64,000 nucleotides of DNA, taken from NCBI RefSeq assembly GCF_002994635.1, contig NZ_PVNL01000147.1:1-64000 (forward strand), written 5' to 3'. Positions 36,545 through 45,085 of this stretch are shown here, piece after piece (position 1 is the first letter of the stretch; each line of letters begins with the position of its first letter). This stretch comes from Enhygromyxa salina (GTDB taxonomy: Bacteria > Myxococcota_A > Polyangia > Nannocystales > Nannocystaceae). The notes below the pieces were generated by a model. It was not told where the DNA came from. It did no database searches and saw nothing but the letters and a program-made list of their open reading frames with translations. The position numbers and the translations under genes are program-made.

Positions 36545-37810
36545 GTGTCCGATCCCAAGCGCGTCCAGGGCGGCGAGTCGACCTCTGATCTCGTCAACTC
36601 CGCCCATGTTGGCGACAACTCCGAACTGTTCGCGAGGCTGATGGAGCTGCACGTCTCGCCTGGCAGCAAAGTCGCCGACGTGACCTTCGGCAAGGGTGTG
36701 TTTTGGAAGCGGATACCCGCGGGCACCTACCAGCTGCTGGCCTCGGACCTCGAGCTCGCCGTGCTCGAGCGGGATATCTTCGTGCGCTACCGCGACGCGA
36801 TCGACTGCCGCGAGCTGCCCTACGAGGACGACAGCCTGGACTGCGTCGTCCTGGATCCGCCCTACATGGAGGGCTTCTTCCGGCGCGCGCAGACCCACCG
36901 GGCAGGGACCGGGACTCACTCGGCGTTCCGCGACGCGTACGCGGACGGCAACACCTACGACGCTGGCGAGGGCGGGCCGAAGTGGCATGACGCCGTCACC
37001 GATCTGTACTTGCGCGCCGGGCTCGAGGCTCGCCGGGTGCTGCGGGTTGGGGGGTGCTTGATCGTCAAGTGCCAGGACGAGGTCAGCGCGAACAAGCAGC
37101 GGCTGACACACGTGGAGATCGTCACCGCGTACGAGGACATGGGGTTCTACTGCAAGGACCTGTTCGTGCTGGTGCGGAACAACGCGCCGGGGGTGAGCCG
37201 GCTGCTGCGGCAGGTGCACGCGCGGAAGAATCACTCGTACTTCTTGGTGTTCGAGCTGCCGCGCGGGAAGGCGAAGCGAGTGCGGAGCGTGCGGTGGTCG
37301 CCGGAGCGGGAGGTCGAGCCGTCGCTGGTGTTGCCGCTGCGGGGGGCTGTTACGGGGGTTGCCGCGGAGGCGGTCGTCGCGGTGAAGGCGGTGGAGGCGG
37401 TGGAGAAGCCGGCCGGTAAGAAGACGGCCGCCAAGAAGACGACGGTCGCCGCCAAGACGAAGGCGACGGCCGCCAAGACGAAGACCGCCGCCAAGACGAA
37501 GACCGCCGCCGCCAAGAAGAAGACGGCGGCCGCCGCGAAGACGACGGCCGCCGCCAAGACGAAGACCGCCGCCAAGAGGACGACGGCCGCCAAAAAGACG
37601 AAGACCGCCGCCAAGAAGACGGCCGCCAAGAAGTCGACGGCTGCCAAGAAGTCGACGGCTGCCAAGAAGAAGCCCGCCGCCAAGAAGAAGCCCGCCGCCA
37701 AGAAGAAGCCCGCCGCCAAGAAGAAGCCCGCCGCCAAGAAGAAGCCCGCCGCCAAGAAGAAGCCCGCCGCCAAGAAGAAGCCCGTTGCCAAGAAGAAGCG
37801 GCGGAGCTGA
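36545..37810 (+). CDS. DNA methyltransferase-like protein with histone-H1-like Lys/Ala tail
   Basis: 421 residues from GTG 36545. The N-terminal 240 residues resemble N4/N6 DNA methylases: VADVTFGKGVFWKRIP, SDLELAVLERDIFVRYRDAI, and CVVLDPPYMEGFF, where DPPY is the catalytic motif of amino-methyltransferases. VLRVGGCLIVKCQDEV and YCKDLFVLVRNNAPG follow. From about residue 285 the protein is nearly only Lys, Ala, Thr and Pro (KTAAKKTTVAAKTKATAAK), ending in seven AAKKKP units and KKRRS. Such tails occur in bacterial H1/Hc1-like proteins that bind DNA without sequence preference. The fusion would keep a methylase on DNA. No restriction gene is adjacent, so it is an orphan. Target site unknown. 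Confidence 0.85.
   Translation: MSDPKRVQGGESTSDLVNSAHVGDNSELFARLMELHVSPGSKVADVTFGKGVFWKRIPAGTYQLLASDLELAVLERDIFVRYRDAIDCRELPYEDDSLDCVVLDPPYMEGFFRRAQTHRAGTGTHSAFRDAYADGNTYDAGEGGPKWHDAVTDLYLRAGLEARRVLRVGGCLIVKCQDEVSANKQRLTHVEIVTAYEDMGFYCKDLFVLVRNNAPGVSRLLRQVHARKNHSYFLVFELPRGKAKRVRSVRWSPEREVEPSLVLPLRGAVTGVAAEAVVAVKAVEAVEKPAGKKTAAKKTTVAAKTKATAAKTKTAAKTKTAAAKKKTAAAAKTTAAAKTKTAAKRTTAAKKTKTAAKKTAAKKSTAAKKSTAAKKKPAAKKKPAAKKKPAAKKKPAAKKKPAAKKKPAAKKKPVAKKKRRS
37658..37783 (+). repeat. 18-bp tandem repeat coding the AAKKKP tail
   Basis: Seven consecutive units of 18 bases (GCCGCCAAGAAGAAGCCC and close variants) encode AAKKKP repeats at the methylase C-terminus. The near-identity at DNA level shows recent expansion or slippage, so copy number may vary between strains. 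Confidence 0.85.
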
Positions 37811-37818
37811 TCAAATAG

Positions 37819-38016
37819 GCAGGTACAGGACCTTCGGGCAGGGCACGCTCTCCAAGACGCGAACCTGATCAGAAAAGCAGGTACAGGACCTTCGGGCAGG
37901 TCACTGGAAAAGCAGGTACAGGACCTTCGGGCAGGTCACTGGCCAAACAAGCAGGTACAAGACCTTCGGGCAGGGGCACCCTGTTCAAACAAGCAGGTAC
38001 AGGACCTTCGGGCAGG
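37819..38016. repeat. Five-copy interspersed 24-bp repeat between convergent genes
   Basis: A 24-base unit (beginning GCAGGTACAGGACC, then TTCGGGCAGG) occurs at 37819-37842, 37877-37900, 37912-37935, 37951-37974 and 37993-38016. Copy 4 has one change; the others are identical. Gaps are 34, 11, 15 and 18 bases, too short and uneven for CRISPR. Each unit carries CCTTCGGG, a UUCG-type tetraloop context. The distances are not all multiples of three, so it is not a coding repeat. The array fills the whole gap between the methylase and kinase genes and may act as a terminator or as a protein-binding array. Confidence 0.85.
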
Positions 38017-38021
38017 GGGCA

Positions 38022-41000
38022 CTACTCGAGTTGGGTGATCCAGGCCAAAACCTCGCCCAACCGCCTCTCATCCCGCCCCCGGCGAAAATCCTCGCGAGCA
38101 AGCAACGCCAAGTCCCGCGCCCGCGACCGGTCCTCCGCCCCACCCCGCCCAACCAGCGCCCGAGACAAGGTCAGCTGCGTCAGCCCCAGGTCCCCCGGCG
38201 GCAACCACGTCCCATGGCGCACGTGGAGCGCCCGCTCGCACAGCTCGATCGCCTCATCGAACGCCCCTTCGCCCAGCGCCACCCTGGCCAGCCCCGTCAA
38301 ATTATAGCCAAGGTCAGCCGCGTCATCCCCGAGCGCCGCGGCGATCAGATCGAACGCGCGCTGGAAGTTCCGCTTGGCGTCCGCGAGCTGTCCCTCTTCC
38401 AGGTCCAGATCCCCGGTGTTCCCATACACCAGCGCGAGGTCCGGGTGATCATCCCCAAGCTTCGCAACCCACGTCACCAGGGTCTGCTCATACAGCTTGC
38501 GAGCCGGCCCATACTCGCCCTGGTGGTACAGCACGTAGCCAAGGTTGAGCTTGGTGGTCGCGGTCGCGACGTGCTGATCACCATGGTGCTCGACGCGGAT
38601 CGACAGTGACCGGCGAAACAGCTGGGCGGCGTCCTCGAACTGCCCGGCCGAGATCAGCACCAAGCCCAGGTTCTCCAGCGACGTCGTGACCCGAACGTCG
38701 CGCTCGCCGAACCGGGCGATGTTGCTGGCGAGCAGCTTGCGCTGAATCGCCTCGGCTTCGTCGAGTTCGCCCAGCCGCTCGAGCACGGCGGCGTAGTTGC
38801 TGAGCTTGGGCGTGTAGGCCGGGCTGTCTTCGCCGTAGCACTCGCCAATGATCCGCAGCGCCTGCTCGTAGTGGCTCCGCGCCTCGCGGTAGTCGCCGCG
38901 AAAGTAGAAGTCGTTGCCCAAGCTGCCGTGCACCGCGGCGACGTCGGGGTGGTCAGGCCCGTAGGCGGCCTCGCGTCGGGTCAGCAGCCGGGTGTGATAG
39001 CTGACCGCGCGCTCGTAGTCGCCGCGCTCGCGGGCGACCGCCCCCAGCCGCTGCAGCACCCGCTCGATCTCCCGTGAGTCATGACCATGGACCGCCTCGT
39101 ACAGCTCGAGCGCGCGGTTGAGGGCCTCCTCCGCCGCCTCGAGCTCGGTCTGGCGCATCCGAGCCGTCCCGACCTCGTAGTACCAATCGCCGCGGAGATC
39201 GCGAGGCTCGCCCACGCGCTCGAGCACCGAGCCCGAGACCTGCTCCCACACCGCGGCCTCACCCGGTCGCTGGAGATCAAACCCAAGCACCCCAACCAGG
39301 TGCGTCGCGGCCTCGGCCCGGAGCCAGTCTTCGCCCTGCTGCTCGGCGATCGCGTAGGCCTGGCGCAGGTCTTCGGCGGCGGCGTCGTGCTCGTTGGCCT
39401 GCTGCTCGAGCTCGCCCACCACCAACAGCGCGCGGATCAGCATGCGCTGGCTGTCGAGTTCGCGGGCCGCTGCCACGACCTCGCGGGCGCGCGCCAGACC
39501 CTTGGGCCGATCGCCGAGGCGACCCAGCGTCCGCGCCTCGCTCAAGCGCGTCTGCAAGCTGGCGACTCGCTCGCGCTGCTCTGGGTTGACGTGGGGATCG
39601 GCGCGCAAGCGCGAGGGATCGCGACAGGTCGAGATCGGCGGCAGGCTCTCGGCTGCGGCCACGGCGTGCTCGGCCCGCTGACGGAATTCTTCGGTGCTCG
39701 TGCCGATCAACGCCGCGCTAAACGCCTCGAGCTCGCGGCGGCGCAGCTCGAGACACTCGCGCTGAAGCTCGAGCACGCTGCTCGGTCCCAAGCTGCGCTC
39801 GGTCTCGCAAGTCTCCCCCCAGGCCGAGACCCACTGGGCGGTGTAGGCGTCGAGGCGGCGCTCGACCTCGCGGGCCGAGTGCTCGGCAAACGGCGCGTCG
39901 ATCTGCGCGAACCGTTCCGCGACTAGACCGTGCTGCTGTGGACCCCAGATCCCCGACACGAGATCCACGGGCTCGCACACGACCGGCGCCGCTTCGGGCT
40001 CACCGAACGAGTCCGCCACCCACATGCCCGCCGCGAACACCCCAGCGGCGCCGAGCAAGTTGATGCCGACGATCCGCGCGATCTTTCGACGCCGCCGCCT
40101 CGGATCGTGGTTCAGCGCGACCAGCAGATCATCGATCTTGCTGAAGCGCAGGTCGGGATCGCCGCTGAGCCCCCGCAGCAACGCCCGGTGGACGTGGGCC
40201 GGAACCCGGTGGTGGGCATTGGGGCCGTCGCTGGGTGGCTCGCTGATCTGCCCGGAGGTCACAGCCAGCGACAGCGAAGGCAGATCTCGACCGGGGAACG
40301 GGCGCGCCCCGTACAGCGCCTCCCACAGCGCGACACAAAACGCGAACTGATCGCTGCGCACCGTCGCGACCTCGCCGACGTGCTGCTCCGGGGACATGTA
40401 CGCGGGCGTGCCCATGACCCGCCCCGTGCCGGTCAGCGAGATGTCGAGCGAGCGCGTGGCCACGCTGCCGATGCCCTCGTAGCTCTCGCCGTCCATCGAG
40501 TGCGTGCCCGAGATGTCGAGGCTGTCATCGCCGACCTCCTCGTCGGACGAGCGCCGCGCCAGCCCAAAGTCGACGACCCGAACCAAACCGTCGTCGCCGA
40601 TCAACACGTTCTCGGGCTTGAAGTCGCGGTGGACGAGGCCCGCGCGATGGGCAGCCGCGAGCCCGCGGCCGGCTGCGGTGAACACCTCGATCACGGCGCT
40701 GACGCGCTGCGGCTCGAGCGGATCGACGCGCACCCACTGGCGCAGCGTCTTGCCGGCCACGAACTCCATGGCCACGAACACACGCCCGGCGTGGGTGCCC
40801 ACGTCATGGACCGCCACGACGTTGGGGTGGGTCAGGCGGGCGAGCGCCTGAGCCTCGCGACGCAGCCGGTTGCGGGTCGCCTTGGCCTCGCGCGTGCTCG
40901 AGCCGGGGTGCAGCAGCTTGAGCGCGAGCTTGCGATCTAGCTCGGGATCGTAGGCGCTGTAGACCACGCCCATCGCCCCGGCGCCGAGCTGATCCAGCAG

Positions 41001-41177
41001 CACGTAGCGGCCCACGCTCGCGCCGCGGACCAGCGGCTCGGGCTCGCGACTGGGTGCGCGAAGATCCGCGAAGGTCGCGTCGACGCTCGGCGGTTGCGGG
41101 CCCGGTGCCGTCGCTGAGCCCTGCCCTGACGGAGATTCATCCACCCGCGCCGAGCATGCCGCACGCGGATGAGACAC
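38022..41177 (-). CDS. Hanks-type Ser/Thr protein kinase with C-terminal TPR repeats
   Basis: 1051 residues from GTG 41177; a GTG at 41219 would add 14, and the start is uncertain. The kinase domain (about 55-345) has LGAGAMGVVYSAYDPEL (Gly loop), LALKLLHP (ATP Lys), HRDFKPENVLIG (catalytic loop), DFGLARR and GTPAYMSPEQH. A membrane segment follows (KIARIVGINLLGAAGVFAAG). The outer 650 residues are largely TPR-type helical pairs (ARSHYEQALRIIGECYGEDS, DAAQLFRRSLSIRVEHHGDQ). This is the common myxobacterial kinase-TM-TPR architecture; the TPR part likely senses a ligand or protein. The motif DQFAFCVALWEALYGARPF is the one kept in the remnant at 20566-20957. Confidence 0.93.
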   Translation of the reverse strand: MSHPRAACSARVDESPSGQGSATAPGPQPPSVDATFADLRAPSREPEPLVRGASVGRYVLLDQLGAGAMGVVYSAYDPELDRKLALKLLHPGSSTREAKATRNRLRREAQALARLTHPNVVAVHDVGTHAGRVFVAMEFVAGKTLRQWVRVDPLEPQRVSAVIEVFTAAGRGLAAAHRAGLVHRDFKPENVLIGDDGLVRVVDFGLARRSSDEEVGDDSLDISGTHSMDGESYEGIGSVATRSLDISLTGTGRVMGTPAYMSPEQHVGEVATVRSDQFAFCVALWEALYGARPFPGRDLPSLSLAVTSGQISEPPSDGPNAHHRVPAHVHRALLRGLSGDPDLRFSKIDDLLVALNHDPRRRRRKIARIVGINLLGAAGVFAAGMWVADSFGEPEAAPVVCEPVDLVSGIWGPQQHGLVAERFAQIDAPFAEHSAREVERRLDAYTAQWVSAWGETCETERSLGPSSVLELQRECLELRRRELEAFSAALIGTSTEEFRQRAEHAVAAAESLPPISTCRDPSRLRADPHVNPEQRERVASLQTRLSEARTLGRLGDRPKGLARAREVVAAARELDSQRMLIRALLVVGELEQQANEHDAAAEDLRQAYAIAEQQGEDWLRAEAATHLVGVLGFDLQRPGEAAVWEQVSGSVLERVGEPRDLRGDWYYEVGTARMRQTELEAAEEALNRALELYEAVHGHDSREIERVLQRLGAVARERGDYERAVSYHTRLLTRREAAYGPDHPDVAAVHGSLGNDFYFRGDYREARSHYEQALRIIGECYGEDSPAYTPKLSNYAAVLERLGELDEAEAIQRKLLASNIARFGERDVRVTTSLENLGLVLISAGQFEDAAQLFRRSLSIRVEHHGDQHVATATTKLNLGYVLYHQGEYGPARKLYEQTLVTWVAKLGDDHPDLALVYGNTGDLDLEEGQLADAKRNFQRAFDLIAAALGDDAADLGYNLTGLARVALGEGAFDEAIELCERALHVRHGTWLPPGDLGLTQLTLSRALVGRGGAEDRSRARDLALLAREDFRRGRDERRLGEVLAWITQLE

Positions 41178-41288
41178 ACAACGCGAATCACCTGAGAACT
41201 CGCGGCCACGGCCGGGCACGACTCACGACTCGCTGGCATGTGTCCCGATTGCCAGCTGCCGCTCGGAGCTGGTTCGTGGGTTAAGCTC

Positions 41289-41311
41289 GTCGCTGTCCAG
41301 ACCACAGCGAC
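41289..41311. promoter_or_regulatory. Inverted repeat between divergent genes
   Basis: GTCGCTGT (41289-41296) and ACAGCGAC (41304-41311) pair exactly with a seven-base spacer. It lies between the kinase start and the DUF1540 gene and could be an operator. Confidence 0.35.
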
Positions 41312-41374
41312 GCCGCGGAAGCTTCGCTGCGCGCACCCACGCGCTGCAGACGATGCCGACGCTAGCAGTTCGGT

Positions 41375-41389
41375 TGCGAGTGGCACTCG
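41375..41389 (+). promoter_or_regulatory. Perfect 15-bp palindrome upstream of the DUF1540 gene
   Basis: GCGAGTG-G-CACTCGC is a 7-1-7 palindrome ending 22 bases before the ATG at 41412. Between the two is ACACATATACGAAAGGTC, containing an AAAGG ribosome site. A repressor binding here would cover the start of transcription, so it is a likely operator. Confidence 0.45.
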
Positions 41390-41411
41390 CTGAACACATA
41401 TACGAAAGGTC

Positions 41412-41711
41412 ATGAAAGTCGCACTCGAATTGCCGATCGTCTCAGCCTGCGATGCCCAACGATGTGCCTATAACGCGGCCGGGGGTTGCCACGCGCGGGC
41501 GATCAGCGTCGGCGATGGGGCCCACGCCGCTTGCGACACCTTCTTCCCCAGCAACTGTCGCGTCACATCCACCCAGGTCCAAGCTGGCGTCGGCGCGTGC
41601 ACGATGAGGACGTGCCGCCACAACGTGGACTACGAGTGCACCGCGGAGGCGATCCGCGTCGGCGTGCATGCGGATCACGCCGACTGTTTGACCTTTGACC
41701 CAACCTGCTGA
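41412..41711 (+). CDS. Double DUF1540 small Cys-rich protein
   Basis: 99 residues with two similar halves. Unit one is VSACDAQRCAYNAAGGCHAR with a following AISVGD and CDTFFP. Unit two is VGACTMRTCRHNVDYECTAE, AIRVGVHADHADCLTF. This is the DUF1540 pattern of paired cysteines around Y/H-N and an A-I-x-V motif, found in small cytoplasmic proteins thought to bind metal. A clear AAAGG ribosome site is 4 bases before the ATG. The last 37 bases overlap the convergent CPBP protease gene. The palindrome at 41375 suggests regulation. Confidence 0.88.
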   Translation: MKVALELPIVSACDAQRCAYNAAGGCHARAISVGDGAHAACDTFFPSNCRVTSTQVQAGVGACTMRTCRHNVDYECTAEAIRVGVHADHADCLTFDPTC

Positions 41712-42664
41712 TCTTCGACCGACGAGCCCAGCGCGAGCTCCCGCCACAGCCGGAGCTCGCCACGCGTGACGCGAACCCACAGCGCCAGCATCCCCGCCCC
41801 CGCCAGCATCGCCACAATCCCGATCAGCCCGGCCTCTGGGCCAAACGCGCCGCCGGTCACCAGCGGGTGTCCGGCCTGTGATACGTCAAACACGCGCGGT
41901 CCCATGGCGTTGCCGCTGACCGGAAAACCGAACACGTTGCCCTGGAAGAAATTCCAGCTCAGGTGCAGGCCGATCGGCAGCGCGAGCTCCCCTGTCCACA
42001 GCAGTCCCAGCGCGAGCATGCACCCCGCCAGGCCCACGTTGATCGTGGAGATCACGCTGGCGTTGGCGTTGCCAGCGTGCATCAGGCCAAACACGCTGGC
42101 GGACAGCAGCGTGGCCAGCAGCAGCGCCGTGCCAGGCCCCATGAATTTTCGGTCGGCGAAGCACAGACCCTCGGCGAGGTTGCGCAGGTGATAGCCGCGG
42201 CTGAACAGCTCCTCGTAGAAAGCCACGGCCACGAAGGTCACCAGCGGATCGATCAGCGCGACCGCAAACGACTGCCCCGGCCCGGCGCCGACGTAGTAGC
42301 CCTCGATCGTCAACCACCCGGCGCGCAGCTCGACGACGAAGATCCCGCCCATCAGCGCCGCGCCGATGCCCAGGCCCGCGCACAGATCCGCGAGCCAGAT
42401 CCGGCTTGGACGCAGGCCAAATTCGCTGAGCTCGCGCCGATCCAACAGGCGCCCGGATAGCCAGGTCCCGAGCCCGACCGAGATCGCCGTGAGCACCGCG
42501 CCACCCCCCGAGAGCCCACCGGGCCCGACGAAGCCGAGGCCGCGGGTCACCGCGCTCAGCGTCCAGGCGATCGCAATCAACGTGATCGTGTGCAGCACCA
42601 GCCGCCACAGCGCGCGCGGGCGCTGGTCATCGGTGTTCCACAACAGCTCGAGCAGCCACGTCAT
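41675..42664 (-). CDS. CPBP-family intramembrane metalloprotease
   Basis: 329 residues, with about eight hydrophobic segments. The CPBP/Abi motifs are FYEELFSRGYHLRN (EExxxR with the catalytic Glu pair) and SASVFGLMHAGN, with the His of motif 2. A third His lies in LPIGLHLSWNFFQGNVFGF, the motif-3 HxxxN. Relatives process prenylated or membrane proteins, or confer bacteriocin self-immunity. The target here is unknown. The ATG at 42664 was chosen; an earlier frame is possible. The 3' end overlaps the DUF1540 gene. Confidence 0.88.
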   Translation of the reverse strand: MTWLLELLWNTDDQRPRALWRLVLHTITLIAIAWTLSAVTRGLGFVGPGGLSGGGAVLTAISVGLGTWLSGRLLDRRELSEFGLRPSRIWLADLCAGLGIGAALMGGIFVVELRAGWLTIEGYYVGAGPGQSFAVALIDPLVTFVAVAFYEELFSRGYHLRNLAEGLCFADRKFMGPGTALLLATLLSASVFGLMHAGNANASVISTINVGLAGCMLALGLLWTGELALPIGLHLSWNFFQGNVFGFPVSGNAMGPRVFDVSQAGHPLVTGGAFGPEAGLIGIVAMLAGAGMLALWVRVTRGELRLWRELALGSSVEDQQVGSKVKQSA

Positions 42665-42736
42665 CGATCCGGGCGCGGGTATATCCCGAGCGACAGTCGT
42701 GAACAACGCCGCGCTTCAAGGCGGTGATCCGGGCGC

Positions 42737-43648
42737 TCAGGGCACGACCAGGATGTCGGCCGCGGCCGCGGTGACCAGCTTCTCCGCCGTCGACCCAAGC
42801 AGATAGCGCGAGAGGTTGGACGAGCCGTGGACACCAACCACGATCACCTCGGCGAGCAAGGTCGCCGCCTGCGAGGCGATCGTGCTGGCGGGATCACCAA
42901 ACAGCACAGCCTCGGTCAGCGCGTCGGGCTTGCCTCCGTGCTCGGCGAGCACGCGCTCGACGAAGCCCACGAGTCGCTCGAGCTGCTGGTCACCGAGGAG
43001 ATCCAGCGCCTCGGTGGCCTCGCGCTCGTGCGCGAAGGCCCGCACATACGGCACGTAGGGCGAGTCGATCACGTGCAAGACCGAGAGCAGGCCGTCTTGC
43101 TCCTCGCGCAGCCGGGCGGCGACCAACAGCGCGCGCATGCTGTTCTGACTCCAGTCGACCGCGGCGAGCAGCCGCGTGGGCGGGGCCAGCGAGTGCGGGT
43201 TCTTGACCACGAGCAGCGGCACGTCGGCGTGACGAATCACCCGCTGCGCCGTGCGCCCGAGCAGCCGCTCGGTCGCCCCGCCGTGACCCTGGCCGCCCAT
43301 CAGCGCGCCGACCACATCCGGTTCACGCAGCTGCGCGTCGATGACCGAGTGGGGGCGGCCCCGGACGATCAAACGCTTGGGCTCGAGCAGGCGCCGCGAC
43401 GCCGAGTGCCTGCCACGCGCGACCGCCAGCTCGGCGCGGATCCGAGTCAGCTCGTCCGCGAGGTAGCTGTCGATCGCGTCGTTTCCTGGAACCTGCTTTT
43501 GCGCGAGCACGTTTGCGTATAGGTCGGTATCGACCACATGCAGCATCTCGATCTGCGCGTCCAGGCCAAACGGAAAACCCTGCATCGCCAGCGCGCAGGC
43601 CCGTCGCGCGTGCTGTGAGAAGTCGTAGGGAACCAGCACTCGATTCAT
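42737..43648 (-). CDS. Tandem universal stress protein
   Basis: 303 residues with two UspA domains. The first opens MNRVLVPYDFSQHARRACAL and ends with the nucleotide motif LGRTAQRVIRHADVPLLVVK (GxGG before it: GGQGHGGATERL). The second opens LLAAVDWSQNSMRALLVAAR and ends VGVHGSSNLSRYLLGSTAEK, LVTAAAADILVVP. The G-2x-G-9x-G-S/T ATP signature is visible in both. It is cytoplasmic and stress-related; binding partner unknown. Confidence 0.93.
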   Translation of the reverse strand: MNRVLVPYDFSQHARRACALAMQGFPFGLDAQIEMLHVVDTDLYANVLAQKQVPGNDAIDSYLADELTRIRAELAVARGRHSASRRLLEPKRLIVRGRPHSVIDAQLREPDVVGALMGGQGHGGATERLLGRTAQRVIRHADVPLLVVKNPHSLAPPTRLLAAVDWSQNSMRALLVAARLREEQDGLLSVLHVIDSPYVPYVRAFAHEREATEALDLLGDQQLERLVGFVERVLAEHGGKPDALTEAVLFGDPASTIASQAATLLAEVIVVGVHGSSNLSRYLLGSTAEKLVTAAAADILVVP

Positions 43649-43732
43649 GCTCTCATCCTACTCAGGTCGCGCGTGGCCGCGATGCCGACGCACGAATTGC
43701 GTGACATCTCAATGGCCCGATCAGTGGCCCGA

Positions 43733-45085
43733 TCAGTCGTTCATGAGGCCGGTCGCCCACGCACGAATCACTGCGCGATCGTCTCCACTCAACCCGCGAT
43801 CCGGCGGCATCTCGCCCGCGCTGACCCGCGCTTCGATCAGCGCCGCGCTGCGCTCGATCGCGTCGGCGTCTGACAGGTCCAGCAGCTCCGCGACCTCGCC
43901 GGCCTCGAAGTGACACGGGCTACACTCACGCTCGATCAGGCCGGCCACAGCGTCCGGCAAGCGCTGGCGTCCCGCGATCTCGCCGCCAGCGCGGCCCGGC
44001 GCGAGTGAGCCCAGGATCGGCTTGTACTGGGCCTGCGAGGGGACGTCCGACAAGCGCACATCCTCGACCGAATACAGCGAGCCCAAGCCGACGTCGCTCG
44101 ACCACGCGTGGCACACCACGCAGTTGCTCACGTCGCTCGGCCACGGCGGCATCAGGCGCATCTCGCCCACGTACGCGTCGAAATTGCGCAGCCGCTCGGC
44201 GGCGACGTGGGCGATCAGCTCTTTCGCGCGTGTCCGCGGCTCGCGGATCACCGCCAGCTCCGCGTAGATCACTCGCGCGTCGGCCCCCCGCTCGAGCACC
44301 ATGTAGCCCTCGGCGAGCTCGAACATGAAGTTCTCCCAGGTGTTGGGGCAGTGCGTTGGGTCTTTGGCGCCCGCGCGCAGGTCGGCCCACCGCGCCCGCA
44401 ACACCTCGAAGTAGGCGACCGCGTCCGCGACCCGGCGCTGACGGTCGAGCGGAATATTGCCGGCAAAGAAGAACGCGAAGTTGCCGGCCAGCGCCCGCAG
44501 CTCGATGTTGTCGGGCTGCGCCTGGACCCGCGCAGCTAGCTCCGCCTCGAGCTGCCCGACCTTGCGCAGCGCCGCCAGCTTGTTGCCGTTGGTCTTCTCG
44601 CTGAGGATTCGCCCGAGCATGAAGAAGCTGTAGGCGACGAAGCTCGCGTCATCCATGGTCGCCGGATCCGCGTCGCCGAGCAGCGCCGCGTAGACCCGGA
44701 CCTGCATCTGCGCCTTGGAGTCGTCGCCCGCGACCGCGCGCAGGTTGTAGAAGCGCCCGAGCGAGCGATTGAGCAGCGGGTCGTTGGGGTTGAGCGCGAA
44801 CGCGGCCTCGAGATCCTGCTCGGCCCGGTCGCGCAGCCGCAGCACCCCAGCCAGCGTGAAGTCCATGTGCGCGAGGCCGGAGCGCGCGAGCGCGTCGAAA
44901 TTGTTCGGCTGCGCGTCGGCCGTGGCCGCGAGCTCGGCCAGGAACGCCTCTTGCTCGCCGCTCAGATCGAGGTCGCGGCGGGTGTGTTGATCCGGGCGCT
45001 TGGGATCCTCGGAGGGGTGCCCGCGAACCTTGCCCTGGCAGCCGAGCAGCACCAGGGCGCCCGCGAGCACGAGCGCCCGATTCAT
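43733..45085 (-). CDS. Lipoprotein with TPR-like region and two c-type haem motifs
   Basis: 450 residues from ATG 45085. The signal peptide ends in LLGC (LVLAGALVLLGC). Helical TPR-like repeats follow (FLAELAATADAQPNNFDALA, LEAAFALNPNDPLLNRSLGR). Two CxxCH motifs occur: CVVCH at about residue 330 and CSPCH at about 400. After the second, AGEMPPDRGLSGDDRAVIRA looks like the Met-ligand end of a cytochrome c. It should be an outer-membrane-linked or periplasmic dihaem protein, perhaps an electron carrier. Its ATG overlaps the stop of the upstream paralogue (45082) by four bases. Confidence 0.82.
   Translation of the reverse strand: MNRALVLAGALVLLGCQGKVRGHPSEDPKRPDQHTRRDLDLSGEQEAFLAELAATADAQPNNFDALARSGLAHMDFTLAGVLRLRDRAEQDLEAAFALNPNDPLLNRSLGRFYNLRAVAGDDSKAQMQVRVYAALLGDADPATMDDASFVAYSFFMLGRILSEKTNGNKLAALRKVGQLEAELAARVQAQPDNIELRALAGNFAFFFAGNIPLDRQRRVADAVAYFEVLRARWADLRAGAKDPTHCPNTWENFMFELAEGYMVLERGADARVIYAELAVIREPRTRAKELIAHVAAERLRNFDAYVGEMRLMPPWPSDVSNCVVCHAWSSDVGLGSLYSVEDVRLSDVPSQAQYKPILGSLAPGRAGGEIAGRQRLPDAVAGLIERECSPCHFEAGEVAELLDLSDADAIERSAALIEARVSAGEMPPDRGLSGDDRAVIRAWATGLMND

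Noticed and set aside
37819..38016. Five near-identical direct repeats read as a CRISPR array
   Set aside because: Gaps are 11-34 bases and uneven, repeat length is 24, and no cas gene is present in the window.
39930..40940. A 336-codon plus-strand frame opposite the kinase-TPR gene
   Set aside because: Antisense shadow of a gene with unmistakable kinase motifs.
41220..41411. tRNA or riboswitch between kinase and DUF1540 genes because of several stems
   Set aside because: No cloverleaf, no TTC-loop consensus and no conserved riboswitch motif; the stems are better explained as operators.
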